A DNA stretch of 64,000 bases from Sphingomonas sp. G-3-2-10 (GTDB taxonomy: Bacteria > Pseudomonadota > Alphaproteobacteria > Sphingomonadales > Sphingomonadaceae): contig NZ_JABBFY010000001.1 of NCBI RefSeq assembly GCF_012927115.1, forward strand, positions 2,728,001 through 2,792,000. The letters are read 5' to 3'. The notes under the pieces were generated by a model that ran no database searches, was not told the DNA's origin, and saw only the letters and a program-made list of their open reading frames with translations. Below, in pieces: positions 55,742 to 64,000 of the stretch. Each line of letters opens with the position of its first letter. The first letter of the stretch is position 1. A program made the position numbers and the translations under genes.

Positions 55742-57543
55742 TGTCGACTGCCTACAAGATCATCGATCATGCCTATGACACCGTCGTCGTCGGCGCCGGC
55801 GGTTCGGGCCTTCGCGCGACGATGGGCTCAGCCGAAGCCGGCCTGAAGACGGCGTGCATCACCAAGGTGTTCCCGACCCGCAGCCACACCGTGGCGGCAC
55901 AGGGCGGCATCGCCGCGTCGCTCGGCAACAATTCGCCCGATCACTGGTCGTGGCACATGTTCGACACCGTCAAGGGCTCCGACTGGCTCGGCGACCAGGA
56001 CGCGATCGAATATATGGTCCGCGAGGCGCCCGCCGCGGTCTATGAGCTCGAACATGCCGGCGTGCCGTTCAGCCGCAACGACAATGGCACGATCTACCAG
56101 CGCCCGTTCGGCGGCCATATGCAGAATATGGGCGAAGGCCCCCCGGTGCAGCGCACCTGCGCCGCCGCCGATCGCACCGGCCACGCGATGCTTCACGCGC
56201 TCTACCAGCAGAGCCTGAAGTACGACGCCGACTTCTACATCGAATATTTCGCGCTCGACCTGATCATGGAGAACGGCGCGTGCCGCGGCGTGATCGCGCT
56301 GTGCATGGAAGACGGCTCGATCCACCGCTTCCGCAGCCATGCCGTGGTGCTCGCCACCGGCGGCGGCGGCCGCGTCTATCAGTCGGCCACTTCGGCGCAC
56401 ACCTGCACCGGCGACGGCAACGGCATGGCGCTGCGCGCCGGCCTCGCGCTGCAGGACATGGAGTTCGTCCAGTTCCACCCGACCGGCATCTACGGCGCGG
56501 GCGTCCTCATCACCGAGGGTGCGCGCGGCGAGGGCGGCTATCTGACCAATTCCGAAGGCGAGCGCTTCATGGAGCGCTATGCCCCCTCGGCGAAGGACCT
56601 CGCCTCGCGTGACGTCGTCGCGCGCTCGATGGCGATGGAAATGCGCGAGGGCCGCGGCGTCGGCAAGGACAAGGACCACATCTTCCTTCACCTGAACCAT
56701 ATCGATCCGAAGGTTCTGGCGGAGCGCCTTCCGGGCATCACCGAAACCGGCAAGATCTTCGCAGGCGTCGATCTGACCCGCCAGCCGCTGCCGGTCACCC
56801 CGACCGTCCACTATAACATGGGCGGCATCCCGACCAACTATCACGGCGAAGTCGTGCAGCTGCGCGACGGCGATCCCGATGCGGTCGTCCCCGGCCTGTT
56901 CGCGGTCGGCGAAGCGGCCTGCGTTTCGGTCCACGGCGCGAACCGTCTCGGCTCCAACTCGCTGATCGATCTCGTGGTGTTCGGCCGCGCGACCGGCCTG
57001 CGCCTCAAGGAGATCGTGAAGCCAAATTCGCCGCACGCGCCGCTGCCGGCGGGTTCGGAGGAGTTCGCGCTCACCCGCCTCGATCATTTCCGCAACGCCA
57101 AGGGCGGCACGCCCACCGCGCAGATTCGCGCCGACATGCAGAAGACGATGCAGCGCCACTGCGCCGTGTTCCGCGACAGCGCGCTTCTGACCGAAGGCGT
57201 GGCGCACATGGACAAGGTCTATCAGGGAATGCAGGACATCGGCGTGACCGATCGTTCGCTGATCTGGAACACCGATCTGGTCGAGACGCTCGAGCTCGAC
57301 AATCTGATCGGCCAGGCGCTGGTGACGATCAAGGGCGCCGAGAATCGCAAGGAAAGCCGCGGCGCGCACATGCACGAGGATTATCCGAACCGCGACGACA
57401 AAAACTGGATGAAGCACACCACCGCCACCTTCGAAGGTTGGGGCGGCAAGGGCGGCTCGACGGTTCTCGATTTCCGCCCGGTGCACGAATACACGCTCAC
57501 CGACGACGCCGAGTATATCAAGCCCAAGGCGCGGGTTTACTGA
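55741..57543 (+). CDS. sdhA: Succinate dehydrogenase flavoprotein subunit
   Basis: This catalytic subunit of 600 residues oxidises succinate to fumarate with covalent FAD. The FAD-linking His is in [18 protein letters not shown]. It also has [22 protein letters not shown] (in parts), [11 protein letters not shown] and [11 protein letters not shown], and ends [11 protein letters not shown]. The iron-sulfur subunit gene sdhB is not next to it but 4 kb further on. Confidence 0.98.
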   Translation: MSTAYKIIDHAYDTVVVGAGGSGLRATMGSAEAGLKTACITKVFPTRSHTVAAQGGIAASLGNNSPDHWSWHMFDTVKGSDWLGDQDAIEYMVREAPAAVYELEHAGVPFSRNDNGTIYQRPFGGHMQNMGEGPPVQRTCAAADRTGHAMLHALYQQSLKYDADFYIEYFALDLIMENGACRGVIALCMEDGSIHRFRSHAVVLATGGGGRVYQSATSAHTCTGDGNGMALRAGLALQDMEFVQFHPTGIYGAGVLITEGARGEGGYLTNSEGERFMERYAPSAKDLASRDVVARSMAMEMREGRGVGKDKDHIFLHLNHIDPKVLAERLPGITETGKIFAGVDLTRQPLPVTPTVHYNMGGIPTNYHGEVVQLRDGDPDAVVPGLFAVGEAACVSVHGANRLGSNSLIDLVVFGRATGLRLKEIVKPNSPHAPLPAGSEEFALTRLDHFRNAKGGTPTAQIRADMQKTMQRHCAVFRDSALLTEGVAHMDKVYQGMQDIGVTDRSLIWNTDLVETLELDNLIGQALVTIKGAENRKESRGAHMHEDYPNRDDKNWMKHTTATFEGWGGKGGSTVLDFRPVHEYTLTDDAEYIKPKARVY

Positions 57544-57544
57544 G

Positions 57545-58309
57545 ATGGCATCGCCCGGGAACAGGAGTTTCCGGGCGACGCTGATCGCCGGCGGCCTGAT
57601 GATGGCGGGCGGCGTGGCGCTCGCGCTCTACGGCCACTCGCTTCCCGTCTATACGGTGTCGTTCGAGCAGGCGACGTCCGCCTGGACGGAATGGTGTAAC
57701 GCCAGCGGCCCCGATCGCGCGGCCGGAGCGCGCTATCATGCGCTGTTCGGCTGGCATTATGCCCTGATCAACGCGGGCAGCTCGATCGCGGCGGCCGGGC
57801 TCACCGTGGCGCTGCTCGCCATCCTCATGCGCCAGACCACAGCATCGGGCGAACCGTGGCTACGGACACCGGAGCGTAGCCTGACCTTCGTCGCGATCGG
57901 CGGCGGCGCGATGCTGCTGCTCTGGTCCGGCATGATCCACGGCCTCACCAGCGATCTGGATCGCCGCTATTTCCCGGCCTGCGCGGATTCCATCGCGATC
58001 CCGATTTTCGGCATCGCTTCGTTCATGACGATCCTGATGCCCATTCTGGCGGCAATCGGCTTCGTCTTCACCCGGTCGTTCGGCGAGCTGCCCGTGCGGC
58101 TCGACCGATGGGACCGCGAACGGCCGCTGCGGTCGTGGATCGTGACCTTCGTCTTCGGCGCGGCGATGATCGGCGGCCTCGCCATCGCCTCGCTCAGCAT
58201 CTTCGGCGCCGATCTCACCACACCGTCGAGCGTGGTCATCCTCTATCTGCTGGCGGCGACCCGCGCGGCGATGCTCGCGCCGCCGCGAACCAGCGAAGAG
58301 AATTGGTAG
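57545..58309 (+). CDS. Unknown six-helix membrane protein after sdhA
   Basis: The 254-residue protein has about six hydrophobic segments (12-30, 70-95, 112-130, 150-175, 195-215, 225-245). Two Cys lie in periplasmic loops (TEWCNASGPD, YFPACADS). It starts one base after the sdhA stop, so it is very probably in the sdh transcript. No family recognised. A role in complex II assembly is a guess only. Confidence 0.65.
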   Translation: MASPGNRSFRATLIAGGLMMAGGVALALYGHSLPVYTVSFEQATSAWTEWCNASGPDRAAGARYHALFGWHYALINAGSSIAAAGLTVALLAILMRQTTASGEPWLRTPERSLTFVAIGGGAMLLLWSGMIHGLTSDLDRRYFPACADSIAIPIFGIASFMTILMPILAAIGFVFTRSFGELPVRLDRWDRERPLRSWIVTFVFGAAMIGGLAIASLSIFGADLTTPSSVVILYLLAATRAAMLAPPRTSEENW

Positions 58310-58403
58310 CCGGTCCCGCAATCGGACCCCATCTCCGCCCTCGCCGCTTGACTTCGCCGCTCACGACACGAGATTGACGGCGTTAACCAATTCGGGGGTG
58401 CGC

Positions 58404-59408
58404 ATGCGTTTGGCCGGTTTCGCGCGGATGTTCGGGTTCCTCGCCGCGGCGCTGCTCGCTCCCGCCGCGCTCGCCCAGCCCGCCGCCGCGCCCTATGCCG
58501 CGCCCAAGCATGACGGCCTTGGCTGGCCCGGCATCGTCAGCGGCGAAACGCAGGACGCGCGCCAGACCAGCCTCGATGCCGGCCCCGAGCTTCAGCGCGG
58601 CCGCTCCGCCCGCTGGACCCTCGCGGAACATCGCCGCCTTTCCAAGGCGCTCGCCGCGATCCAGCCGCAGCGCAAGGGCGTGGTCGACGTCTATGTCATC
58701 GCCATCGCGCTCGACAGCGATCCGGTATTCGGCCGCGAGACGCGAGAAGCGGGCAAGGTGCTCTCGCGCCGCTACGGCGCCACCGGCCGCACCATCGTCC
58801 TCGCCGGATCGACCGGCGCGGCGCCCAGCGAATTGCCGCTCGGCAGCATGGAATCGCTTACCCTCTCGCTCGCTCGCGTCGCCGAAGTGATGGACCCGAA
58901 GGAAGACGTGCTCGTCCTCTATTCGACCAGCCACGGCGCCAAGATCGGCCTCGCTTATCATGACGGCGACGAAGGCTTCGGCCTGCTGACTCCCACCCGC
59001 TATGCCGCGATCCTGAACGAGCTTGGCATCAAGCGCCGCGTGCTGATCCTGTCGGCCTGCTATTCGGGCATCTTCGTCCCCGCGCTTTCCAGCCCGGACA
59101 CCGCGCTGTTCACCGCCGCATCGGACAGCCGCCCGTCCTTCGGCTGCATGGCCGAGAATGACTGGACCTTCTTCGGCGACGCGATGATCAATCACGGAAT
59201 GCGCAAGCCGCAGTCGCTGGCCGAAGCCGGCAAGGAAGCGCATGGGCTGATCACCCAGTGGGAAGCAGGCGCGCGGCTCCAGCCCAGCAATCCGCAGGTC
59301 AGCATCGGCGCCAATGTCGAGACCTGGCTCAAGCCGCTCGAAGCGCGCATCCCCAAACTCGCAACCCAGCCCGTCGGCAAGCCCGCCGCCGAAGCGCTGA
59401 AGCGGTAG
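58404..59408 (+). CDS. Secreted C13 family (legumain-like) cysteine protease
   Basis: The 334-residue protein has a signal peptide (ends AALAQ). The caspase-like fold has the catalytic His177 in VLYSTSHGAKIGL and Cys219 in VLILSACYSGIFVP, the order found in clan CD peptidases. FFGDAMINHGMRKP follows. C13 enzymes often cut after Asn or Asp, or act as transamidases. It lies between sdhA and sdhB and next to an S14 protease, so it may work with it in the envelope. Confidence 0.85.
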   Translation: MRLAGFARMFGFLAAALLAPAALAQPAAAPYAAPKHDGLGWPGIVSGETQDARQTSLDAGPELQRGRSARWTLAEHRRLSKALAAIQPQRKGVVDVYVIAIALDSDPVFGRETREAGKVLSRRYGATGRTIVLAGSTGAAPSELPLGSMESLTLSLARVAEVMDPKEDVLVLYSTSHGAKIGLAYHDGDEGFGLLTPTRYAAILNELGIKRRVLILSACYSGIFVPALSSPDTALFTAASDSRPSFGCMAENDWTFFGDAMINHGMRKPQSLAEAGKEAHGLITQWEAGARLQPSNPQVSIGANVETWLKPLEARIPKLATQPVGKPAAEALKR

Positions 59409-59421
59409 GCGAGCCGCGCCC

Positions 59422-60306
59422 GTGTCTTCGCCGCCGGAATCCCTGCTGGCGAAGCTGATTCCGGGCGATCTCGAGAATCAGATTCCCGCCGCGGTCGAGA
59501 AAGTGCTGCCCGGAGGGTTCAGGAACCGGCTGGTGCAGGCCGGGCTCGGCGTGATGCTGGCGTTCGGCCTGTCGTTCCTCGTCAAGCGAATGCTCGAATG
59601 GCGCGAGCGCAAGGCCGCGCTCGCCCGGCCCGCGCCGCGCCCGGCAATCGCGCGCCCTGCGGAACCGGCGCGCGCGGTGGCGGTTTCGCCCGCCATGACC
59701 GAAGCACCTGCCCCGCCTCCGCCGCCCGTGATCCATGACGACGGCACCAGCGCCACGCGCTACCCGCTGCTCGGCCAGCCGCACGTCACGCTTTCGGGCA
59801 ATGTCGATCAGGCGATGTACCAGAGCTTCCGCGACCAGATCGCTGCCGCGCCGCATCAGGGCACGCTGGTCGTCTCCATCTCCACGCTGGGCGGCGATCC
59901 CGAGATCGCCCGGCTGATGGGCGACGAGATCCGCCTGCTGCGCGACTATAACCAGCGCGAGATCCTGTTTCTCGGCAAGGTCGCGGTCTATTCGGCGGGC
60001 GCGACCTTCATGGCCGCCTTCCCCGCCGACAAGCGCTTCGTGACGCGCGGCACGCGGATCATGATCCACGAACGCAGCATCACCAAAACGGTCGAGCTCG
60101 CCGGCCCGCTCAGAACCTGCGTCGCCAGCCTCAGGGCCAATCTCCACGAGATCGAGGAATCGGTCCGCATCGAGGAAGAGGGGTTCCGCGATCTGGTGGC
60201 GGGCACCAGCATCCCCTTCGACGACGTCCGCGCCCGCGCGCCGGAAAACTGGTATATCGAAGCCGAGGAAGCACGCTCCCTCGGCCTCGTGCTGGACGTG
60301 ATTTAG
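59422..60306 (+). CDS. Membrane-anchored S14 (ClpP-like) peptidase
   Basis: The protein has 294 residues and starts GTG. One membrane helix (about 39-56) is followed by a basic and Pro/Ala-rich linker (about 60-105). Then comes a ClpP/crotonase-fold domain with LSGNVDQAMYQSFRDQ, ISTLGGDPE, Ser191 in VAVYSAGATFMAAF and His216 in RIMIHERSI, matching the ClpP nucleophile and base. It is not the housekeeping ClpP. It starts 13 bases after the C13 protease stop. Confidence 0.82.
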   Translation: MSSPPESLLAKLIPGDLENQIPAAVEKVLPGGFRNRLVQAGLGVMLAFGLSFLVKRMLEWRERKAALARPAPRPAIARPAEPARAVAVSPAMTEAPAPPPPPVIHDDGTSATRYPLLGQPHVTLSGNVDQAMYQSFRDQIAAAPHQGTLVVSISTLGGDPEIARLMGDEIRLLRDYNQREILFLGKVAVYSAGATFMAAFPADKRFVTRGTRIMIHERSITKTVELAGPLRTCVASLRANLHEIEESVRIEEEGFRDLVAGTSIPFDDVRARAPENWYIEAEEARSLGLVLDVI

Positions 60307-61046
60307 GCGGTCGCGCCGCCATCGATGTCGATCGTCGTGCCGGTGATGAACGAGGATTCGTCGCTGGCCAGGAACGACGCCAGCGCGGCCACTTCCTCGG
60401 CCCGGCCGTAACGGCCCAGCGGAATGTTCGGCAGCATGATCTTGGCCATGTCGCCGTCGGACGGGTTCATGTCGGTATCGATCGGTCCCGGCTGGATCAC
60501 GTTGACGAGGATTCCGCGCGGCGCGAGATCGCGCGCCCATCCGCGCGCCAGTCCCTGCACCGCCGACTTGCTGGCCGCATAGGTGGCCATGCCCGGGATC
60601 ATCGACACGTCGCCCGATACGCTGCCCACGATCACCACACGTCCGCCATCGGCCAGATGCGGCACCGCCGCGATCGTACCGGAAACCACACCGTCGACAT
60701 TGACTGCGAACACGCGGCGGAATTCCTCGAATCCCTCCTGCTCGATCGCCGTCCCGCCAAAGACCCCGGCATTGTGGACCAGGATGTCGATCCCGCCCAG
60801 CGCCTCGGCAGTCCGGTCCACCGCTGCGGCAACCGCGGCGCCGTCCGCCGCATCGGCTCGCAGCGCGAGCCCCTTCACGCCTTCGGCCTCGATCGCTCCG
60901 ACGGTATCGTCGGCAGCCTCGCGGTTGCCGGCATAGGTGATGACGACATCCGCGCCGTCGGCGGCCAGCCGCTTCGCGATCGCCGCGCCGATGCCGCGCG
61001 ATCCGCCGGTGACCAGTGCGCGCTTGCCCGAAAGTTTCCTGCTCAT
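60303..61046 (-). CDS. SDR family oxidoreductase
   Basis: This classical SDR of 247 residues has ALVTGGSRGIGAAIAKRLA, ILVHNAGVFGG, GSVSG and the YAASKSAV catalytic pair, and ends TGTTIDIDGGATA. GGAGA precedes the ATG. It is divergent from an ArsR regulator across a clear inverted repeat, so it is probably the regulator's target. Its stop overlaps that of the S14 peptidase by four bases. Substrate unknown. Confidence 0.92.
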   Translation of the reverse strand: MSRKLSGKRALVTGGSRGIGAAIAKRLAADGADVVITYAGNREAADDTVGAIEAEGVKGLALRADAADGAAVAAAVDRTAEALGGIDILVHNAGVFGGTAIEQEGFEEFRRVFAVNVDGVVSGTIAAVPHLADGGRVVIVGSVSGDVSMIPGMATYAASKSAVQGLARGWARDLAPRGILVNVIQPGPIDTDMNPSDGDMAKIMLPNIPLGRYGRAEEVAALASFLASDESSFITGTTIDIDGGATA

Positions 61047-61118
61047 CTCAAAATCTCCGGTCCCCCGCCGGTCGCTTGCCGGCAGCCGGGACGGAGCCTC
61101 ATCTGGGAAGCCCGATCT

Positions 61119-61141
61119 ATAGTTCAATATTCCCGAACTAT
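61119..61141. promoter_or_regulatory. Inverted repeat operator between the SDR and ArsR genes
   Basis: ATAGTTC (61119-61125) and GAACTAT (61135-61141) are perfect arms around nine bases, in an AT-rich island between divergent genes. It fits the site of an ArsR dimer controlling both promoters. Confidence 0.65.
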
Positions 61142-61172
61142 TAAACTGATGAAGCTTTCCTATATGTGATCC

Positions 61173-61496
61173 ATGTCCCGCTTCGTTCACCCCGATCTGA
61201 AGGATGTCAGCCTGTCCGCCGCGCTCCATGCGCTGGCCGATCCGGTGCGCCTCGCGATGGTCGCGAAGCTGGCCGAGGGCGAGACGCTCAACTGCACCTC
61301 GACCTGCCCGGTCCAGGCGATCCCCAAGAGCACGCTGTCCAATCACTTCAAGGTGCTGCGCGGCGCGGGCATTGTCGAGACCCGCTCGGAAGGCCGCGAG
61401 ATGCTCAGCACGCTGCGCCGCGAAGCGTTCGAAGCGCGCTTCCCCGGGCTGCTCGCTTCCATCCTGGACAATCAGCGGACCGGTTCGGCGGCCTAA
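61173..61496 (+). CDS. ArsR family winged-helix regulator
   Basis: The 107-residue regulator has LHALADPVRLAMVAKLAEGE, the recognition helix IPKSTLSNHFKVLRGAGIVE and the wing TRSEGREMLSTLRR. A CTSTC motif between helices could be a thiol sensor but is not the classic metal site. No ribosome site is seen; TATATG seven bases upstream suggests a leaderless mRNA. It probably represses the divergent SDR gene and itself. Confidence 0.9.
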   Translation: MSRFVHPDLKDVSLSAALHALADPVRLAMVAKLAEGETLNCTSTCPVQAIPKSTLSNHFKVLRGAGIVETRSEGREMLSTLRREAFEARFPGLLASILDNQRTGSAA

Positions 61497-61569
61497 ACAG
61501 GGTTGCGCTGCGAGTGCGAAAGGCATAGCCCGCCCCAGCGCATTGGGAAGCGCGGAGGGAAGATAGCGA

Positions 61570-62355
61570 ATGGCCGAGTTTCGCCTGCCGAAGAACAGCC
61601 GGATCAACAAGAACGGACAGACCCATAACGCGCCCGCCGGCGCGACGCGGATCCGGAAGTTCGAAATCTACCGCTACGATCCCGATACCAAGGCGAATCC
61701 GCGCTACGACACGTACGAGATCGATCTCGACGATTGCGGCCCGATGGTCCTCGACGCACTCATCAAGATCAAGTCGGAGATCGATCCGACCCTCACCTTC
61801 CGCCGCTCGTGCCGCGAAGGCATTTGCGGGTCGTGCTCGATGAACATGGCCGGCCGCAACGGCCTCGCCTGCACCACGGCGATCGAGGATCTGAACGGCA
61901 AGATCCGCATCACGCCCTTGCCGCACATGGACGTGATCAAGGATCTCGTCCCCGATTTCACGCACTTCTATGCGCAGTACAGCTCGATCAAGCCCTGGCT
62001 GCAAACGGTGTCGACCACGCCTTCGGGCAAGGAGCGCCTCCAGTCGCCGAAGGACCGCGAGAAGCTCGACGGCCTGTACGAGTGCATCCTGTGCGCCTGC
62101 TGCTCGACCTCGTGCCCCAGCTATTGGTGGAACAGCGACAAGTTCCTCGGCCCGGCGATCCTGCTCCAGGCCTATCGCTGGCTGGCCGACAGCCGCGACG
62201 AGATGACCGGCGAGCGGCTCGATGCGCTGGAGGATCCGTTCCGCCTGTATCGCTGCCACACGATCATGAACTGCGCGAACGTGTGCCCCAAGGGCCTGAA
62301 CCCGGCCAAGGCGATCGCCGAGATCAAGATCATGGAAGCCGAGCGCACGATCTGA
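61570..62355 (+). CDS. sdhB: Succinate dehydrogenase iron-sulfur subunit
   Basis: The 261-residue protein carries the three clusters of complex [18 protein letters not shown] ([2Fe-2S]), [13 protein letters not shown] ([4Fe-4S]) and [17 protein letters not shown] ([3Fe-4S]). It passes electrons from FAD to quinone. It is cut off from sdhCDA by five genes, including a divergent pair, so it must have its own promoter, probably in 61497-61569. Confidence 0.97.
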   Translation: MAEFRLPKNSRINKNGQTHNAPAGATRIRKFEIYRYDPDTKANPRYDTYEIDLDDCGPMVLDALIKIKSEIDPTLTFRRSCREGICGSCSMNMAGRNGLACTTAIEDLNGKIRITPLPHMDVIKDLVPDFTHFYAQYSSIKPWLQTVSTTPSGKERLQSPKDREKLDGLYECILCACCSTSCPSYWWNSDKFLGPAILLQAYRWLADSRDEMTGERLDALEDPFRLYRCHTIMNCANVCPKGLNPAKAIAEIKIMEAERTI

Positions 62356-63314
62356 TGCTGCGCGCGCGTCTGGCACTGGCGGCGGCGCTGTTGCTCGGCG
62401 CACCCGCCACGGCGTCCAGTCCCGACCCGGTTCAGCGCCTCGACGATCATACGATACTGGTCCCCGGCGGCGTCGAGCCCGGCCGCCAGCCGGACGGCAA
62501 TTCGGTCCTGATCGAAGGGTCCGGCGGGCTCATCCTGGTCGATACCGGCCGGCACAGGGCGCATGTCGATCGCCTAATCGGTGCGGCGGCGGGCAAGCCG
62601 ATCGTTGCGGTGATCAACAGCCATTGGCACCTCGATCATGTCAGTGGCAATCTGGCGATCCGCGCGCGCGATCCGCAGGCTCGCGTCTATGCCACCGGTG
62701 CAATCGATCAGGCGCTGACCGGCTTCCTCGCGCGCAGCGCGCAATCGAACCGCGAAGCGCTGGCCTCGGGCAAGCTCTCGCCGGGACTGGCCGAGGATAT
62801 CCGCGGCGATCTCGCCACCGTCGCGCGCGGCCGCGAACTGCGTCCCGATATCGTCATCGACCGCAGCCAGAACCTGACGCTGGCGGGCCGGCAGCTGGTC
62901 CTGAACGTCGCGCCCCATGCCGCGACCGAAGCCGATCTGTGGGTTTATGATCCGTCGGCGAAGCGCGTTCTCGCCGGCGATCTGGTCACGCTGCCCGCGC
63001 CGTTCCTCGACACCGCCTGCATCGATGGCTGGGAAAGCGCTTTGGCCGCGATCGAGCGCACCGATTTCGAAACGCTCGTCCCCGGCCACGGCCCGGTGAT
63101 GTCCCGCGACGAATTCCGTACGTGGTATCTCGGCTTCACCAGCCTGGTCGATTGCGCCGGTAGCGACCGGCCGATGGCCATCTGCGCCGGGGGCTGGCTT
63201 GCCGTCGCCCGCCGCTTCCTGCCGCCCGGGCAGGCCGACGATTTCAGCAGCATGGCCTTTTACTATGGCGAGTTGATCCGCTCGGGCAAGTTGCAGGCGA
63301 ACTGCCCGGCATGA
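62355..63314 (+). CDS. Secreted metallo-beta-lactamase-fold hydrolase
   Basis: The 319-residue protein has a signal peptide (to ATASS) and the metal motif INSHWHLDHVSGN (HxHxDH). Further ligands are His in NVAPHAATEADLWV, Asp in VLAGDLVTLPA and His in LVPGHGPVM. It resembles quinoprotein-relay or SoxH-type MBL proteins. Substrate unknown. It starts inside the sdhB stop (TGATG). Confidence 0.88.
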   Translation: MLRARLALAAALLLGAPATASSPDPVQRLDDHTILVPGGVEPGRQPDGNSVLIEGSGGLILVDTGRHRAHVDRLIGAAAGKPIVAVINSHWHLDHVSGNLAIRARDPQARVYATGAIDQALTGFLARSAQSNREALASGKLSPGLAEDIRGDLATVARGRELRPDIVIDRSQNLTLAGRQLVLNVAPHAATEADLWVYDPSAKRVLAGDLVTLPAPFLDTACIDGWESALAAIERTDFETLVPGHGPVMSRDEFRTWYLGFTSLVDCAGSDRPMAICAGGWLAVARRFLPPGQADDFSSMAFYYGELIRSGKLQANCPA

Positions 63315-63757
63315 CCGAAGCCCTGTTCCACTATGGCGAGGATCCCGATGCGCCCGGCTGGATGCGCTGGGAGCTGCGCGAGCGCGGCCGCTACAACGAC
63401 TTTCTCGGCCCCCTCTCCACCCGGCGCGAGGGCGATATCGCCCGCGTGCGGATGACGCCCGGCTTCAGCCATTCGAACCTTGGCAACAATGTTCACGGCG
63501 GCACGATGCTGGGCTTTATCGACGTGGCGCTGTTCGGCGGCGCGCGGGCGCTGGGCGTGCTCGGATCGCAGCGCGTGGTAACGCTCGACCTGTCGACCCA
63601 GTTCATCGGCGTGACCCGGCTCGGCGTCCCGCTCGAAGCGCGCGTCGAGCTGCTCCGCGAAACCGGCCACCTCATCTTCCTGCGCGGACTGGTCGTGCAG
63701 GAGGAAGCCATCGTCGCCAGCTTCACCGGAACCGTGCGGAAGCTCGGCGAGCGGTGA
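63311..63757 (+). CDS. PaaI-type hotdog thioesterase
   Basis: The 148-residue hotdog-fold protein has SNLGNNVHGGTMLGFIDVAL (the HGG element around the active-site helix) and VTLDLSTQFIGVTRLGVPL. Such proteins hydrolyse acyl-CoA thioesters, often aryl or short-chain. It is coupled by ATGA to the MBL gene and by GTGA to zapE. Confidence 0.88.
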   Translation: MTEALFHYGEDPDAPGWMRWELRERGRYNDFLGPLSTRREGDIARVRMTPGFSHSNLGNNVHGGTMLGFIDVALFGGARALGVLGSQRVVTLDLSTQFIGVTRLGVPLEARVELLRETGHLIFLRGLVVQEEAIVASFTGTVRKLGER

Positions 63758-64000
63758 GCCACGTCCTGGAGAAATACCGGGCGCTCGTCGCCGCGGGCGA
63801 ATTGCGCGAGGACGCCGAACAGGCCGCCGCCGCCGCCCGGCTCGATGCTCTCGCGGTCCAGCTCGAAGCGGTACCGAAAAAGGGCAGCATCCTGTGGCGC
63901 GCGCTCGGCCGCCAGCCCGAGGCGCCGCGCGGCGTCTATCTGTGGGGCGGCGTCGGCCGCGGCAAATCGATGCTGATGGACCTGCTGTTCGAAAGCCTCG
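63754..64000 (+). CDS. zapE: Cell division protein ZapE (AFG1-like ATPase), N-terminal fragment
   Basis: The frame begins with GTG overlapping the previous stop and runs off the right end (82 codons seen). The translation shows the N-terminal helix EKYRALVAAGELREDAEQ and the Walker A YLWGGVGRGKSMLMDLLFE, which are typical for ZapE, an ATPase that acts at the constricting Z ring and is related to mitochondrial AFG1/LACE1. The rest lies outside the window. Confidence 0.9.
   Translation, partial: MSHVLEKYRALVAAGELREDAEQAAAAARLDALAVQLEAVPKKGSILWRALGRQPEAPRGVYLWGGVGRGKSMLMDLLFESL

Noticed and set aside
55828-57486. Long open frame antisense to sdhA
   Set aside because: It is opposite a clearly recognised gene and has shadow-type composition; no ribosome site.
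57545-61496. Insertion sequence or transposon splitting the sdh genes
   Set aside because: No transposase, terminal inverted repeats or target-site duplication is visible; the genes have the same composition as the surroundings.

Overview
The window looks like chromosomal DNA of a sphingomonad (Alphaproteobacteria, Sphingomonadales; Sphingomonas or a close relative). The evidence is the very high GC, an alphaproteobacterial HemA end, BtaA/BtaB betaine-lipid enzymes, a NodT-type efflux lipoprotein, a family 5 uracil-DNA glycosylase, a TonB receptor, and several classes of short palindromic repeats that include the CTCCGGCGAAGGCCGGAG type. Gene density is about 95 percent. Many neighbours overlap by ATGA, TGATG or GTGA, and several convergent pairs overlap at their stop codons. 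I see no insertion sequence, prophage, integrase, CRISPR array or rRNA. One tRNA, tRNA-Lys(TTT), is present.

Layout. 1-5.2 kb: end of hemA, a DUF695 protein, then a leftward btaA-btaB-luxR-DUF4199 cluster and a divergent pair of a secreted protein and a membrane LytTR protein. 5.2-11.3 kb: two GN-repeat lipoproteins, then rpiB-glyA-small membrane protein-nrdR-trmJ, three related small secreted Cys proteins interrupted by chorismate mutase, and rpsD with its terminator. 11.3-20 kb: a CE15 esterase, S9 and M28 peptidases, and the agmatine-to-putrescine pair aguA/aguB. 20-31 kb: DNA repair, folate synthesis, tRNA-Lys, a probable zinc TonB receptor, galE, msrA, aquaporin, tsaC (with a palindromic element inside its reading frame), acyl-CoA dehydrogenase, and a GntR-lepB-monooxygenase operon. 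31-44 kb: POT peptide transporter, an AlkD-like protein, M13 peptidase, acetyl-CoA synthetase, and a complete TolC/MacA/MacB export operon. 43-54.8 kb: a MocA-like protein and XdhC, a GDPD lipoprotein, a JmjC-type oxygenase, phenylalanine hydroxylase, PrmA, an SDR, and two adjacent soluble chemoreceptors. 54.9-64 kb: succinate dehydrogenase sdhCDA, separated from sdhB by about 4 kb holding an unknown membrane protein, a C13 (legumain-like) protease, a membrane-anchored S14 (ClpP-like) protease, and a divergent SDR/ArsR pair. Then come an MBL hydrolase, a thioesterase and the start of zapE.

Most genes are housekeeping. The most distinctive points are: (i) the exact 82-bp palindromic element present twice in opposite orientation, each time between convergent genes; (ii) an in-frame palindromic element in the tsaC interdomain linker; (iii) tandem chemoreceptors whose signalling domains are almost identical while their globin-like sensors differ; (iv) the split sdh locus with its two proteases; (v) a leaderless-looking GntR gene whose start codon lies in a perfect dyad and which leads into lepB; and (vi) the triplicated small Cys proteins. 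I did not find a clear new defence or mobile system.
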